Assembly: GCA_022393335.1 (NCBI GenBank)
Contig: JAJEKB010021383.1
Coordinates: 1,462,633 to 1,526,632, forward strand
Source: Macrotrachela quadricornifera
Lineage: Eukaryota > Rotifera > Eurotatoria > Philodinida > Philodinidae
Reading direction: 5' to 3'
Length of the DNA: 64,000 nt
In this document: positions 1-11,159 of the stretch, piece by piece
How the letters are laid out: each line of letters starts with the position of its first letter
Position numbering within the stretch: the stretch's first letter is position 1
Program-made: the position numbers and the translations under genes
The notes under the pieces: model-generated
What the model was told of the DNA's origin: nothing
What the model saw: the letters and a program-made list of their open reading frames with translations, nothing else
Databases searched by the model: none

Positions 1-430
1 AGTTATGAATGACATCTGAATTTTTTTGCTAAAAATCAAAGTTAATTAAAAAAAAACATTCCTATTATCTTCACTTATTGAGAATTAGCCATTGTTAAAA
101 GAACAAAAATTCTTTGAAAATTTTTATACGAGAAACTTTGGAATAGATTGTATAGATTCAGTGATTTCTCTCTTGTCAGAAGGGTAAATAGTTACAATTC
201 CACTGCATGTTTACAAAATGTTAAAACATTTTTCACAGCTTCTTTCATTAAAATATTCAACGATCAACTTCTCAGAAACGGAAGAAATTGGCTAGATTCT
301 GACTATTGAATCTTATAGGATACATTTTTCGGATTTTATCAATATCGGATAATTGAAATGCCTTCAAAGTTGTAGGAATCAATTTAGATCCGATTGGATT
401 CCGATAGTCAGAATCCTGCGAGACTCAGTT
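1..430. repeat. Non-coding left edge with a small inverted repeat
   Basis: No gene is visible. An imperfect inverted repeat of about 20 bp lies at 294-313 and 396-416 (GATTCTGACTAT against its complement ATAGTCAGAATC), separated by about 80 bp. It could be a very short foldback element or chance; no target-site duplication is evident. Confidence 0.35.
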
Positions 431-900
431 TTGACCTGAATAATATTGAGAGGTATTCACAATATAATTGCGTTCGTTCGAATCACGCGCTAAGCGCATG
501 ATTTGTCAATCGTTGCTTGCAAATATTCTAGAATATGCTTTTTAATGAGAATAAAAGAATGAAAATATAAAACTTTTTTTTCTTTGTATCAAGATAATAT
601 TGACAGGTATTTATAATGTATTTGCACTCATTCTAATCAGGCGCTTAGCGCATGATTTACGGATGGTTGCTTGCAAATGTCCTATAATATGTCTTTCAAT
701 GAAAATAAAAGAACAAAAATATGAAACTCGTTTGTTTTTCTATCAAGATAATATTAACAGGTAATTATAATATAATTGCATTCATTCTAATCATGCGCTT
801 AGCGCATGACTTCCTAATCATTGCTTGAAAATGTTCTGGAATAGATACGTTAGTGAAAATGAAAGAGCAAAAATATATACTTCAATCAAAAAGTTCTCGG
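430..900 (+). repeat. 154-bp tandem repeat with palindromic core, cluster A (3 units)
   Basis: The core GCGCTTAGCGC (or its complement GCGCTAAGCGC) starts at 487, 641 and 795, so the spacing is exactly 154 bp twice. Flanking blocks are shared between units: a 'TTGCTTG(C/A)AAAT' stretch, a block ending in AATATAAAACTT, and 'TCAAGATAATATT(G/A)ACAGGTA' before the next core. Units have diverged but keep order and orientation. A second cluster lies at 2380-2870. Nothing coding is seen. Confidence 0.85.
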
Positions 901-1479
901 TCTTTCAAATTCTTATTTATAGAGAAAATATTTCATTGATATCTCTACAGTAAGTGTTCAGAGTAGTCCCAATGATGTTATATATTAAGTTGCATTTTTT
1001 AAATTCATTTCTAGAATGTCTTTTGATATTCTTGAAGATGTTTTGAATGAAGTTTCTTCCTAATTATAGTAGCTGACGTTGTAGCGTCTGAATATATATT
1101 AGAGCTACGTTTCAGACAATTGGGTAACCAAAATTTTGAAAGAGTGAAGCCAGACGAGTTTTATGAATAAATCATAACTCTCGATTTTTCTTTTAGAATA
1201 TAATTGAGATCAAGATTAAAAACTTGCATTAGTGATGTAGCATTGTAATAATGTAAATTTAACTTCATGTTTATGGATGGTAATCTTCTGATATATAGAT
1301 TTTTGACTACTCTCTTTGAACATTCTAGTTTATAGTAGTTTAAATTCTTTGAAAATCGCAAATGAATTCATATGGGCATTCCTAGAATTTCGAGTTTTAT
1401 TTAGAAATTGAAGTATTTTTTTTTAAAACTTGGAAATCGAGTTTTATTTTTACATATCAACGTAAAATTTATAGAATAA

Positions 1480-1790
1480 TAAATCAATAATTTTAATTGA
1501 AATTGAGATAATATTTAAATATTTAATTCACCTAAATGCACAAAATAACATGAATAAATAAGTTTAACTGACATTGAATAATATTATAAAGATTGGAATC
1601 CATAAAAATCCATCCAATGCAATAAATAATCAATTAAAATTAAAACTAAATAAATATTTTAAGCATTTAATTCATATAAATGCATCAAATAATATGAATA
1701 ATCAATTGAAATTGAAATTGAAATTATATTTTAAATATCTAATTTATAAAAATGAACCAAATAGTAAATAATTAATTTTAATTTAATAAC
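1480..1790 (+). repeat. AT-rich tandem repeat, about 71-bp period
   Basis: Four diverged copies of a block resembling TAATTCATATAAATGCATC begin near 1526, 1596, 1668 and 1740. Apparent short open frames here are only read-through of the A/T-rich unit. The rest of 900-2380 shows no gene. Confidence 0.55.
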
Positions 1791-2379
1791 ATACTAAATA
1801 AACTGATTCATAGAGCAGGTTTAAAAATGCAAGTCATAACGATGACCCGATAACGAATATTGTTCTTATGATTTTTTTTTCAAATCGGCATTGATTTTCG
1901 AGAGTATTAAAATCAATGTTGATGTTTTACTTTGTAGAAAATGATTTTTTTCGAAAATCAAATTCAATCTCTGTAAATTTCAAAATCGAACATTTTCAAT
2001 GTGCTAAAAATGCATCCAATGAACCATAAAATCTCAAAAATACTTCAACATATTTAAGATTGATTTTAAAATAGTAGAATCAAAAAAGTTTACAGTGTAT
2101 GGAATAAACTATATCGAAGATCGATTTCCAAGGGCTGTGGTCCACTTGAAAAACAATGAAATCAATAAGCAACTGTACCATATGTAGGTGTACCTTGTCC
2201 AGAAGCAGTAGATAATTCATCAAAAATTTGTATAGCATTTGAATCTAACAACAAACGAGCTTTTATATATGAACGTATACAAAGTTTATCTATCCGAAAA
2301 CAGGGTTATTAAAAATATTTACTAAAGATTGGCCATGATAAACACTTGTGAAACTCCGTATTAGCATTTTAATAGATAA

Positions 2380-2880
2380 CAGATGTCACAACTAGAATGG
2401 ACTGGTATAAGAAATAAAAACAAACAGAGTGAATTTTTAGAATATTGTTACGAGAAATTTTTGTTTGTCTTATGTATAAAACTTATTTGCCTCTCTATGA
2501 AGTTAAAATTGCTAGATAATCACAATGTATCTGCATTCGTTCTAATCATGTGCTTAGCGCATGATTTACCAATCACTGCTTGAAAATGGCCTAAAATATG
2601 TTTTTTAATGAAAGTAAAAGAACGAAAATATAAAACTTGTTTGTCTTTCTACCAAGGTAATACTGACAGGCAATCATAATGTAGTTACATTGATTTTGAT
2701 CATGTGCCTAGATGATGATTTATCAACCATTGCTTGTGAATACCCTAGAATATGACTTTAATGGAAATGAAAGAGCGAAAATAAAAAGCTTGTGTGTCCC
2801 TTGACGAAAATAATATTAACAATTACTCATAATGTAATTGCATTCGTTCTAATCACGCGCTTAGAGAATAATCGAGTTAT
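2380..2880 (+). repeat. 154-bp tandem repeat with palindromic core, cluster B (3 units)
   Basis: This is the same family as 430-900. Degenerate cores start at 2550 (GTGCTTAGCGC), 2704 (GTGCCTAGATG) and 2857 (GCGCTTAGAGA), with spacings of 154 and 153 bp. The flanking blocks match cluster A in the same orientation. The two clusters probably derive from one array interrupted by about 1.5 kb, or from a segmental duplication. Confidence 0.8.
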
Positions 2881-3037
2881 TGGACTATAAATACTGAGTT
2901 TTATTCAGGTTTTACTTCAGTATCGACAAAATAGTAGTATATCCAGTGTTCTGAAGCAATATTGGTAAGTAATATCTGGCAAGATGCCTTTTTTTTATAT
3001 CTGCACAAATTAAATATAGTAGAGTTTCTACCAAACG

Positions 3038-4297
3038 ATGGCAAACAATGAAGAACAGAAAACGGTCGAATTGGAAAGTGGTACGATAAAGAACGAGCAA
3101 GATGATGGGGTGATGATGGCCAGCGTGGTAGCAGACGATGATGTAGTGAATGAGAGTCTACTACCAAGCGTCCAGCAACAGGCATATGTTGTCACCGAGT
3201 ATTTTTTTTAGAAATTAATGATAATGACTTAGCAAAAATAAATTGCTGAGTTTTGGTAGACTGCTTCCTCAAGTTCCACGAAATGAAAAGATCTCCTTCT
3301 CATGTTAAAAGATAGAGAATTTTTCGTAGATTTTAATGATTTGTTCATCACGAAATGAGTATCTATCCTTCGCTTGTAGTAGTGAAAATACTACATACTG
3401 CATACTGCAAGAATGTCATTTGCTTAATTGTTTCTACTTCGAAACACAGAAAGCATAAAAAAAATGTCCTCGGCCGACGAAATTCTATGTTTCGTTCTCA
3501 ATTTTATCAAAACTTGCTTTTACAAAAAATATTCTTTTTTTTAAAGCGGATACAGAATTTCAAATCTTAGAAAATACTCTTGGTTATAAAAGCTGAAATC
3601 CTTTCCTAAATTAATGGCAAGGCTGTGATTGTTTTCCTGACATAAAAAAACGCCCAATTAGGCATTTTTCAGAGTGCTTTTTTGCATAACAATGTTTAAT
3701 TCGCAGGTTTGTGATTGTATCTCAAAAACAAACATTTGTTTTTGAACGTTATAATATTGCCTTTGAATAATGCATGAAAAATTGTTTAACAAAGAAAACT
3801 GGTATTTTAATCAAGTAAAATATTGAATAAATGATATTTTTGTGGTATTCAGTGCTTTCAATACTACAAAATGAGAGCAGCAACCCATTTCGTAATGAAC
3901 ATACTAGTGAAATCTATAAAAAATTTTATGTCTTTTAATATCAGAACAAAATCTTGCCATCCACTCTAACTCGAGAAAACATTTTATCAAAAGATGGAAA
4001 TTTCTTCTGACCAATCCATTATATTATTTATGCTTGGTATCGTTCTTATAGGTCATGGTGGCAACGAAATATTCGTCAAGTACGATGGAAATGGCTTTGG
4101 GCCATTATTTTACTAACTCTTACGCTCAGTACAAGCGTGATAGTATTCATTTCCCATCATACGAGAGATGGTGGAAATGAAATCATTCTCAAAAGACAAG
4201 GTAAAACGTTTCTATAAATTCCGAAACATTTCTTTATATAGAATCAGACGTTGCAGTAAGAAAGCAATGTAGAAATGATAAAATATCGTTGAATTAA
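3038..4297 (+). CDS. Small single-pass membrane protein, or N-terminal part of the gene that continues to 7459
   Basis: I do not recognise this protein. Hand model: exons 3038-3198, 4052-4200 and 4242-4297, giving 121 residues with consistent phases (2, then 1). Exon 1 begins MANNEEQKT and is acidic and polar. Exon 2 encodes a basic, Trp-rich stretch (SWWQRNIRQVRWKW) and then a hydrophobic segment (LWAIILLTLTLSTSVIVFI). This is the layout of a type II anchor with a cytosolic N-terminus of about 70 residues. Codon use is richer in G/C than the flanks, which supports real coding. The 853-bp first intron holds dispersed repeat DNA. The last exon could instead end at a GTAAGA donor at 4256. An exon starting at 4439 would then continue the frame into the downstream gene, giving one fused protein of 394 residues. 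Transcript data would decide. Confidence 0.6.
3220..4000. repeat. Diverged dispersed repeat, copy 1 (in an intron)
   Basis: Blocks here recur in the same order at 8190-9340. Examples are 'GTTACAGAATTTCAAA' against 'GATACAGAATTTCAAA', and 'TCTATAAAAAATTTTATGTCTTTTAA' type text against 'TCTACAAAAGATTCTCTGTCTTTTAA'. Identity is low, so this is an old interspersed family of unknown class. It fills most of the first intron of the 3038-4297 model. Confidence 0.4.
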
Positions 4298-4447
4298 TTG
4301 AGAATTCGTATTTAGGATCATGATCTGTTTGAACTAGAGAAAATCATACAAGCCAAATAATCTGAAGAATTTCCATACATAATGTAGATTCTATATATGA
4401 TTATTATTGTAAATTCCTCTGAGAGTCTGAAAAGACAGGAAGAAATT

Positions 4448-7400
4448 ATGCAATATGTGCCGCGTTTACTTGCATTATATTTCAGCGTCTTTTCTTTGAT
4501 AACTAATAGCCATGTGTTAGATTTAGTGCTCCCTATTCAGATGAATGAATCTAATACAGAGTCCAATTGAAACTAATCATTTTGGAGGTGTCTACAGAAT
4601 TGGATGGAAACCTAGATGACAGAAACAATAACAGAGTCAATGGTTGGATGCCGAGTAGATTTGATAGAATTCAACACTTGGGTGTATGAGTGACCACATC
4701 CATATACAGGATGGTCTATAAGTTATCTGACACTTTTTTATTGCGAGTAACCTTTGATAGGAATAAAATAGAGAGCTGCGATATTCACCATTTGAAAGAG
4801 CATTTGCGTGGACCATCGATCGATATTTTCATAGAGAACTATCAATGAATCTTTTTCTAAATATAATTTCCGCTAATATTAACAATAATCTTAGAAAAAA
4901 TTATATCAAAATGTAGTTTAAATCACATTTTTTTTTCACTGTAAAATTATGAAAGCTGCTTTCATAATCCATTTCGTAAAAGAGTTCAAGGATTAATCAA
5001 AGTTCTAACGATTTCATAGAAAAAAAGTGTGATTTAAGCTACATTTTTGTATAAATTAAGTTGAGATTATTGTAAAAATTTATGGGAAATTATGCATAAG
5101 AAATAAGTTATTAAATAATCATCTATGAAAAAGCATTTTTTATCCTAATGAATTTTATATAGATCAATGGTCCAAGCAAATTCTTTTTCAAATGGTGAAT
5201 ACCACCACTCTCTCTCTCTCGCTCCTAGAAAAAAGTTAGTCACAATAAAAGTGTTGAATAACTTATGACCCACTCTGAAGAAGGAGATGACTAGTCTAGC
5301 AGGATACCCCAATTTTTATTTTATTGTTCTACCTCTTTAATGGCGAATGAGCCATAAAGTATGAATCTCTCCATATTTTGTATCTTTATCAGACGTATTT
5401 TGATGAAAAGAGGTTAATTTTTTTGAAACATTCCTCGTTTGATTCTCTGCAAAATTGCATATTTAACATAATTTGAATAGTATCTGCAATATTATCAAAA
5501 TACAATCAAACATGCTTGTTAAGAACATTCAATTTTCCTAATCATATATTTCTAATCATCCTTTTGCACATTATGTTTCATTATCTGGATTAATTTGCAT
5601 TTCATTCTCATCGTATTTCAGTATATAATTAATACGAAATCGACTCTTATAACATACTACGAACGATTCGAAATTGAATCGTTTGATGACGAATAAAATT
5701 GGTGGTTAATGATGATGATGTTAATGCATACAAAAAATATTTGATGTAGATATATCGATACGATAATGATTCTGAATGTGTTACGATTTGCTTATATTTT
5801 TGGTTGTGTTTAATGGAATACTAAATGTATGACATTTCGTCAAAAAGTGTTATCGCAATTTGAATTGTAGAAAGAGTTAAAGATCTCAAAGACATGACTA
5901 AAAGCTTGAGTAAATCGTAACACATCCAGAACCGTTATTGTATTGATATATCTGTATCAAATATTTTTTGCATGCGAAGAGCCAATTTTGTATTAATTAT
6001 GCACTGAAATATGATGAGAATGCGGTAAACTCTAATTCAGACAAAGAAACATGGTGCGCAAAAGAATGATAAAAAATATATGGTTAGGAGAATTGAATAT
6101 TCGTAACAAACAAGTTTGATTGTATTTTTATTAATATTACAGATACTATTCAAGGAATCAAACGAGGAATGTTTCAAAACAAAATTATCTCTTTTCATCG
6201 AAATGCGTCGAATAAAGATGTAAAATATGGAGAGGCCAATCATCTATGGTCTATCCGTTAGATTCTTTTCATCATAAGAACTGTTTTTAGTATGAGTTGT
6301 TCAAGTGCTTAATTAGCAATATTTCTTAATGTGATTGAAATAAGTGTGGATAAAATGAAGTAGAGTGTCGAATTAGGATGAAAAAAGTATAGAATACTTT
6401 ATATTTGTTTTGATCAAATAGTTATTTGATATGTAAGAGGAAGAGATTTACATTTTACTTGGTAGGTAAACTATAGTGTTTTTAGAGCTTTGATTAAAAA
6501 ATATTTTCGTGAACGAATGAGCATATTCGAATTTAACCAAATAAGTAATATTGAAAATCCTTATAATATAGTTCTATTTAGATTATTCGTATGGTACGAG
6601 TCACCGACGTAATTATGTGAGTATTTCTCTCTAATTTAAGTGTCCAGTAACATTCTAGTTTTATTTATTAATTTACAGCAGCGTGAACCACCCGAAGAAG
6701 TTGGACATATGAATATTTATATTGATGAATCAACTTATGGTAGCCATCATCGATCTCGACAACGACTTCGTTTTCCAGCAGCCCGGTACAACCGTCATCG
6801 ATTTCGTATGTATCTGTTAAGTATATTCGTTTTGTCATAGAAAAATATTTCATATAGCATTGGTTGGACCATTTATGAATTTCCGATTAACAATGCCAAT
6901 TTATGTACATCGACCAACTTTACAAACAATTATCCATTCACCAAGAGGCAGTGAGTATTAATATTTTTGATATTTCATCGAATGAAATATTTGTTTACAG
7001 TTTATATTTTACCCCCATTAATTAATTTTTATGGAAACCTCTTCTCAATTGGTGAATTAATTGCATCGGGATACGCTAGTTTCTTAAGCACTGGTATTGG
7101 AATACCACCTTTTCTGGATGTAGCAAGCTTATTTCATCGAGAACCTTGTAAGTGCTCATTGCCTAAGTTTTCATTTGAAATGTTTTCGTCATTTGATAGT
7201 ATTTGGTCCACATATACCAAAAATAAATCCAATAAAAGGTGGCTTTGGTGGTGGTGTTCGCACGCGGTTTCACTCATCTTTCCCATCCAAATATGAAAAA
7301 CAGCCCATATACGATAAACATACTAGTTATGATCGACAAAATGAATATAAAGATCGATCACGGCAATATTCTCGTAACAGATATTATATAAAACCACAAC

Positions 7401-7459
7401 AATCATACTATAACGGTAATGTAAAATTTTTAAAAGAGATTCAGTGTGAGTTTTTATGA
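4448..7459 (+). CDS. Predicted secreted protein of unknown family
   Basis: Seven exons by hand model: 4448-4515, 4560-4681, 6582-6616, 6679-6805, 6858-6950, 7001-7147 and 7200-7459. All phases agree, giving 283 residues. The start MQYVPRLLALYFSVFSLITNS resembles a cleavable signal peptide. The middle is hydrophobic and Gly/Pro-containing (LPPLINFYGNLF, SGYASFLSTGIGIPP). The C-terminus is Arg/Tyr-rich after a Gly stretch (GGFGGG). No domain is recognised. Intron 2 (4682-6581) is about 1.9 kb and holds two foldback elements, while the other introns are 44-62 bp. The start is uncertain because an in-frame acceptor at 4439 could join this gene to the membrane-anchor exons upstream. The exon 2 donor is GTGTATG; the better-looking GTATGAG two bases later breaks the phase. 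Confidence 0.65.
4707..5277. mobile_element. Near-palindromic mariner-like MITE (foldback)
   Basis: The ends are inverted repeats: CAGGATGGTCTATAAGTTAT on the left against CAGAGTGGGTCATAAGTTAT read inward from the right. Both continue into an 'ACACTTTTTATTG' type sequence. The arms also pair internally: the ATTCACCATTTGAAAGA block near 4782 with TCTTTTTCAAATGGTGAAT near 5189, and the GTTTAAATCACATTT block near 4916 with GTGTGATTTAAGC near 5028. Nearly the whole 571 bp is therefore one long hairpin. The left flank is TA, the expected mariner target; the right flank is AA. It has no coding capacity and lies in the long intron of the 4448-7459 gene. Confidence 0.75.
5340..6260. mobile_element. 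Long foldback element, about 0.9 kb
   Basis: A second long inverted repeat follows directly. Outer arms: CTCTCCATATTTTG near 5368, then TTGAAACATTCCTCGTTTGA near 5424. These pair with TCAAACGAGGAATGTTTCAA near 6158 and AAAATATGGAGAG near 6222. Inner arms: the segment at 5730-5790 (AAAATATTTGATGTAGATAT) pairs with 5910-5970. The centre is near 5800-5855, and the arms have small gaps. There is no coding capacity and no clear target duplication. The superfamily is unknown. Confidence 0.7.
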
Positions 7460-8189
7460 AATATAAACGAGGATAGTAAAATTATCGCATCAGAGGATAT
7501 TCGAAAACTGTTAATAAGGATGGCGATATATAGAAATTCATATTAATTGAATATTTTATTTCCAGAAGTAATTAATTAGTTTCTTTTTTATGAATTTAAA
7601 AATATGAACTTTATTTTACGCTTTTCATATAACTAAGTCGCACTGTCACATGTCAATACATCCTCATCAAAATGTATGTGTGGTATTCAGCAAACTTTTA
7701 CTTATCAGGCAACTTAAGAGACTCAAAGGTAGAACATAACTAACCGATTCCGATCCAATCCAAAACAAAGATACTAATGTAAATTGAGTTCTAGATTGTA
7801 GTACTAAATTAAGAAGTTAGTTTAATCAAAACCTTGTGCATTTTCTTATTTCACACTGTATTGAACTTTTATCTTGTACAGAAAAAGCTCATTGTGCACA
7901 CTTTAAAATAGTCTTGAGTATATGTCAATGGACATAGAAAATGTTTAATATTAGAGTCGTTTATTTTATAAACAGAATTGAGTAAATTTGCAACAATTTC
8001 ATTTTATTTCGATCATATTACTTTGCTCGTAGTTCGATTGTTTTGATCATTGAGACATTTAACTTTCCAATGAATTGTGATTATTTTACGCCAAATTATG
8101 CTCAAGACTGTGATGAGAAACTATCGAAAAATATTCAAAACATAACAGAACTCTTTCACAGAATGAGATATACATTTGCAACAGATTGT
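7460..8189. other. Intergenic, no feature recognised
   Basis: AT-rich DNA after the 4448-7459 gene. No exon-like segment, RNA gene or strong repeat was seen. Confidence 0.5.
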
Positions 8190-9340
8190 TTAGAAAACTT
8201 AACGCGACTTTTCATAGGCCGTTTCTCAAGTTATATATAATCAGAAAGTTTCGGTTAAACGATAGAAAATTTCGTATAGATTTTACTGATATGCTCTTTT
8301 TAAAATGTGCACTGGCCATTTTTTTCTATTATAGTAAAAGTATAGGATGCCACAATAATATCTCTTGTTGTTTAACTAGAGAATCAGAAAGTTTTAAAAA
8401 TCAATCTTTATCGAGCAGGATTTGGCAAAAAAAATTGTTTTTGAAGATGAGAGATGTACAAATTTTCGATATATCTAGTAGTATTGTTTGGTTTTAACTG
8501 ACTAATTATTTCTTCTTTCAAAAATGCAAAATATTAAAAAGAAAACTTTGGTCAACAGAAGCGTACTTATCTTTAGCGATTTTCTAAGAATTCCAGCTTA
8601 CAAAAAATGACTTTTTTTATATTAACAGTTACAGAATTTCAAACTCTACAAAATATTATTCTTTATAATGGCCGATTTATTTTTCTCATTGCATGACTAT
8701 GTCGAGATATTTTCCTTTCTTGGGAATAGTTTTTAAATTAGTAAAGCTTTATCTAAAATTTTAGTTTAGTGCCTTAAAAAACAAATGCATTTCTGCATTT
8801 TTTTATGATATGTTCGAGTAGCATGTACAAACTTATTTAACAAATAAAATCGATCTTTTAATACTCATACATGTAAAACTTGAAACTCATTTCAATTTTT
8901 TAACTATTCAACTCAGCTGTTCAAATTTTATAATTCAAGTACTGGAGGATATGAATGTGGGTTGAACGATAGTAATGATGAGATTGGTGAAGCATGGAAG
9001 AGAAAGTGGCACAATAATACCGGTGACGGAGGAAGAGAGATTAAAAGTCAACTGATGACGGTAAGATGGATAGCTGTAAGATAATGGGGAATTATAATGT
9101 GGGCGAGGAATTGAGTAATTGGAAAGATTGAATAAATTAATAATTTAAATGTTTGAAAATTAATTGAACCGATTTTACGAGTTGTATACTACTGTTTATC
9201 CTAGTACACTGCTGAGCAAGTCATATTTTTGTGAGATTCAGTACTTTCGCTGCTACAAAAGAGGCAAATGCTCATCTTAAAAAGAGCATATCAATAAAAT
9301 CTACAAAAGATTCTCTGTCTTTTAACTGAAACTTCCTAAT
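8190..9340. repeat. Diverged dispersed repeat, copy 2
   Basis: This is colinear in patches with 3220-4000: a block near 8266, the TTACAAAAAATGACTTT and GTTACAGAATTTCAAA blocks near 8600-8645, and a CTTTCGCTGCTACAAAA block near 9245. The segment 8917-9060 inside it looks more like an exon than repeat and is listed separately. Confidence 0.35.
8917..9060 (+). other. Orphan exon-like segment
   Basis: There is a good acceptor (TTTTTTAACTATTCAACTCAG), then 144 nt open as 48 codons, then a perfect donor (GTAAGATGG). The encoded peptide is hydrophilic and G/C-richer than its surroundings (for example GLNDSNDEIGEAWKRKW). It is phase 0 at both ends, so it cannot splice directly to the Thr-rich exon at 10297, which needs phase 1. 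It may be an exon of an unmodelled gene, or a relic. No family is recognised. Confidence 0.3.
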
Positions 9341-10163
9341 CTAGTCTATTCTGAAAAATGATCTGTCAAAATTCATGCTATTTTCTCTAAGCATCTCATT
9401 ATATATAATGGACTTTATATAGACAAAAAGACTTGAAGAGATACATAAATAATTCTAGCATATTAATATTACTTGAGAATAGTGAAACTGATAAAATCAC
9501 TCTACACCATTTGAGCTTGACCTTCTTTAATAATTCTATATGTTTAAGAAGCAAAGATGAATAAAAATTCTTACTGATAAAGAAATTGTTGTCAAAAACT
9601 AAACAAAGATATTTGTACGAGTAAAATCGTTTTCCATTGTCCGTTAATCGTTTTTTTGTTTTTCTTTCATATATAGATTGGTACAAAAAAAAATAATACT
9701 CGACTATATGAGACAGTAGTTAACCTATATGAAGCCAAATTTTGATCGCGAAAACAAGATTACTGTGTGTAGGAAACTAACTAACGGATATTTTCTGAGT
9801 GTATAAAATTGTTGGAACATATTGAATGGAACCGATACCATCAATTGATTACCGTTAGTTCTATCGGTTTCAAATGATTCTGAGCGATTCTAAATGATGA
9901 GTAGACAAACGACAAATTTTTTTCGAATAATTTTAAGACTTTAATTCTAAAGAATCAATAGTTCATCTCTTGAATCTATAAAATTTCCTGAGTGATTGAA
10001 TTATCTGTTTTTTCATACAATAATCTGTTGTATTTGAGAAACATCTCTTTCATTCTGATAGATCATTGAAACTATTTTAGTCTATCGAGAATATCATGAT
10101 CAGTATATAGAATGTAAAAGAATATGATATAATTCTATGCTTTAAGAAATAAAAATTTTCAAA
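9341..10163. other. Intergenic, no feature recognised
   Basis: AT-rich DNA. A 95-codon open frame on the minus strand (9399-9686) has no family signature and is not supported. Confidence 0.45.
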
Positions 10164-10812
10164 ATGAAGGTATCCTTTTCCCTCGAACTCATGTTTGTGA
10201 ACAGTACATTTAAGAGTTGTGATGCGTCAAGGTCATTTATTTGGAATTATTGTTTTTGTATTATTTATTTTCCACTGCATCTATTTATTTTTCAAGGTTA
10301 TGTAATGCAAACTTCAACAACAACAACAACAACTACTACTACTACTACTACTACAACAACAACAACAACAACAACAACAACTACAACAACAACTGGAAGT
10401 ACGTTTTTTTTATCTTTCGCAATAATGAGTATAAGTGGCATTCATAGATAAAATTTATGCCGTGCCCGGCTAGTTATACACGATCTATTGTAAACATATT
10501 AGAGAAGTTGCTCTGTTGATATGCTGAGAAAATACTGAGTAACAGATGAAATGACCATTTATATTACTTACTTTCTTAATTCATTTTTACATTACTAAAA
10601 TATTTCTTTTGATCTCAACTTTAGGTACGGGAACTGGAGAGAACAGGATTACAACAAATGAAATCACTATCAATCCTACAGCTCAAACAGCATCTGCCGC
10701 AGGCCCGCCAGCTCAACCTCCTACATTTCCATGGAAAATTCTCTTCTTCTGTGACCGGCATTTTCTTCTTTCATTCGTAAAGCAAAACTTCCAACTGTGG
10801 AAAGATATATGA
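10164..10812 (+). CDS. Thr-rich (mucin-like) protein, 5' end uncertain
   Basis: Two segments are supported. The first ends at 10398 and encodes a run of 26 Thr codons (10317-10394, mixed ACA/ACT). The second, 10625-10812, continues in phase 1 with STGTGENRITTNEITINPT and a Pro/Ala-rich stretch (SAAGPPAQPPTFPW) to a stop. The frame is open back to an ATG at 10164, which would give 140 residues including a hydrophobic stretch (NYCFCIIYFPLHLFIF). However, an acceptor at 10296 (TTTTCAAG) suggests the Thr exon is internal and the true start lies upstream. Thr runs of this type form O-glycosylated stalks in surface or secreted proteins. Function is unknown. The trinucleotide run is also an unstable microsatellite. 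Confidence 0.5.
10317..10394 (+). repeat. (ACA/ACT)26 trinucleotide repeat
   Basis: Uninterrupted Thr codons, with a block of ACT between two blocks of ACA. It lies within the Thr-rich coding exon. Confidence 0.95.
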
Positions 10813-11159
10813 ACGAAGTATTTGCAATAGCTGTTCATAGATCGCTTATATTCGGATTAAATGGGCTATTTACATAATTTACTATCAACGATAATAATAT
10901 ATGCTCAACTATCGAAAGCAGTCCATCTCATTCATTTTCAAGATCATTATACACCAAAATATCACGCGACATATTTCTCGTTCAGTTCAATCAATAGTTA
11001 CACATCGAAGTTCTTGAAATAATTTATTTTCGGCATTAATTTTTGTTACAAACGCACTTCTTAGATGTTAAGTTAGGTGTGGTAAATATTTGCACAGAAT
11101 ACTTGTGATAATTATTCAAGTTTTATATATTCAACTATAAAACGGGGAACAACAAGCTT

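Noticed and set aside
2901..3185. 94-codon minus-strand open frame
   Set aside because: It lies antisense to the better-supported plus-strand exon 3038-3198, which has a start, splice donor and matching downstream exon.
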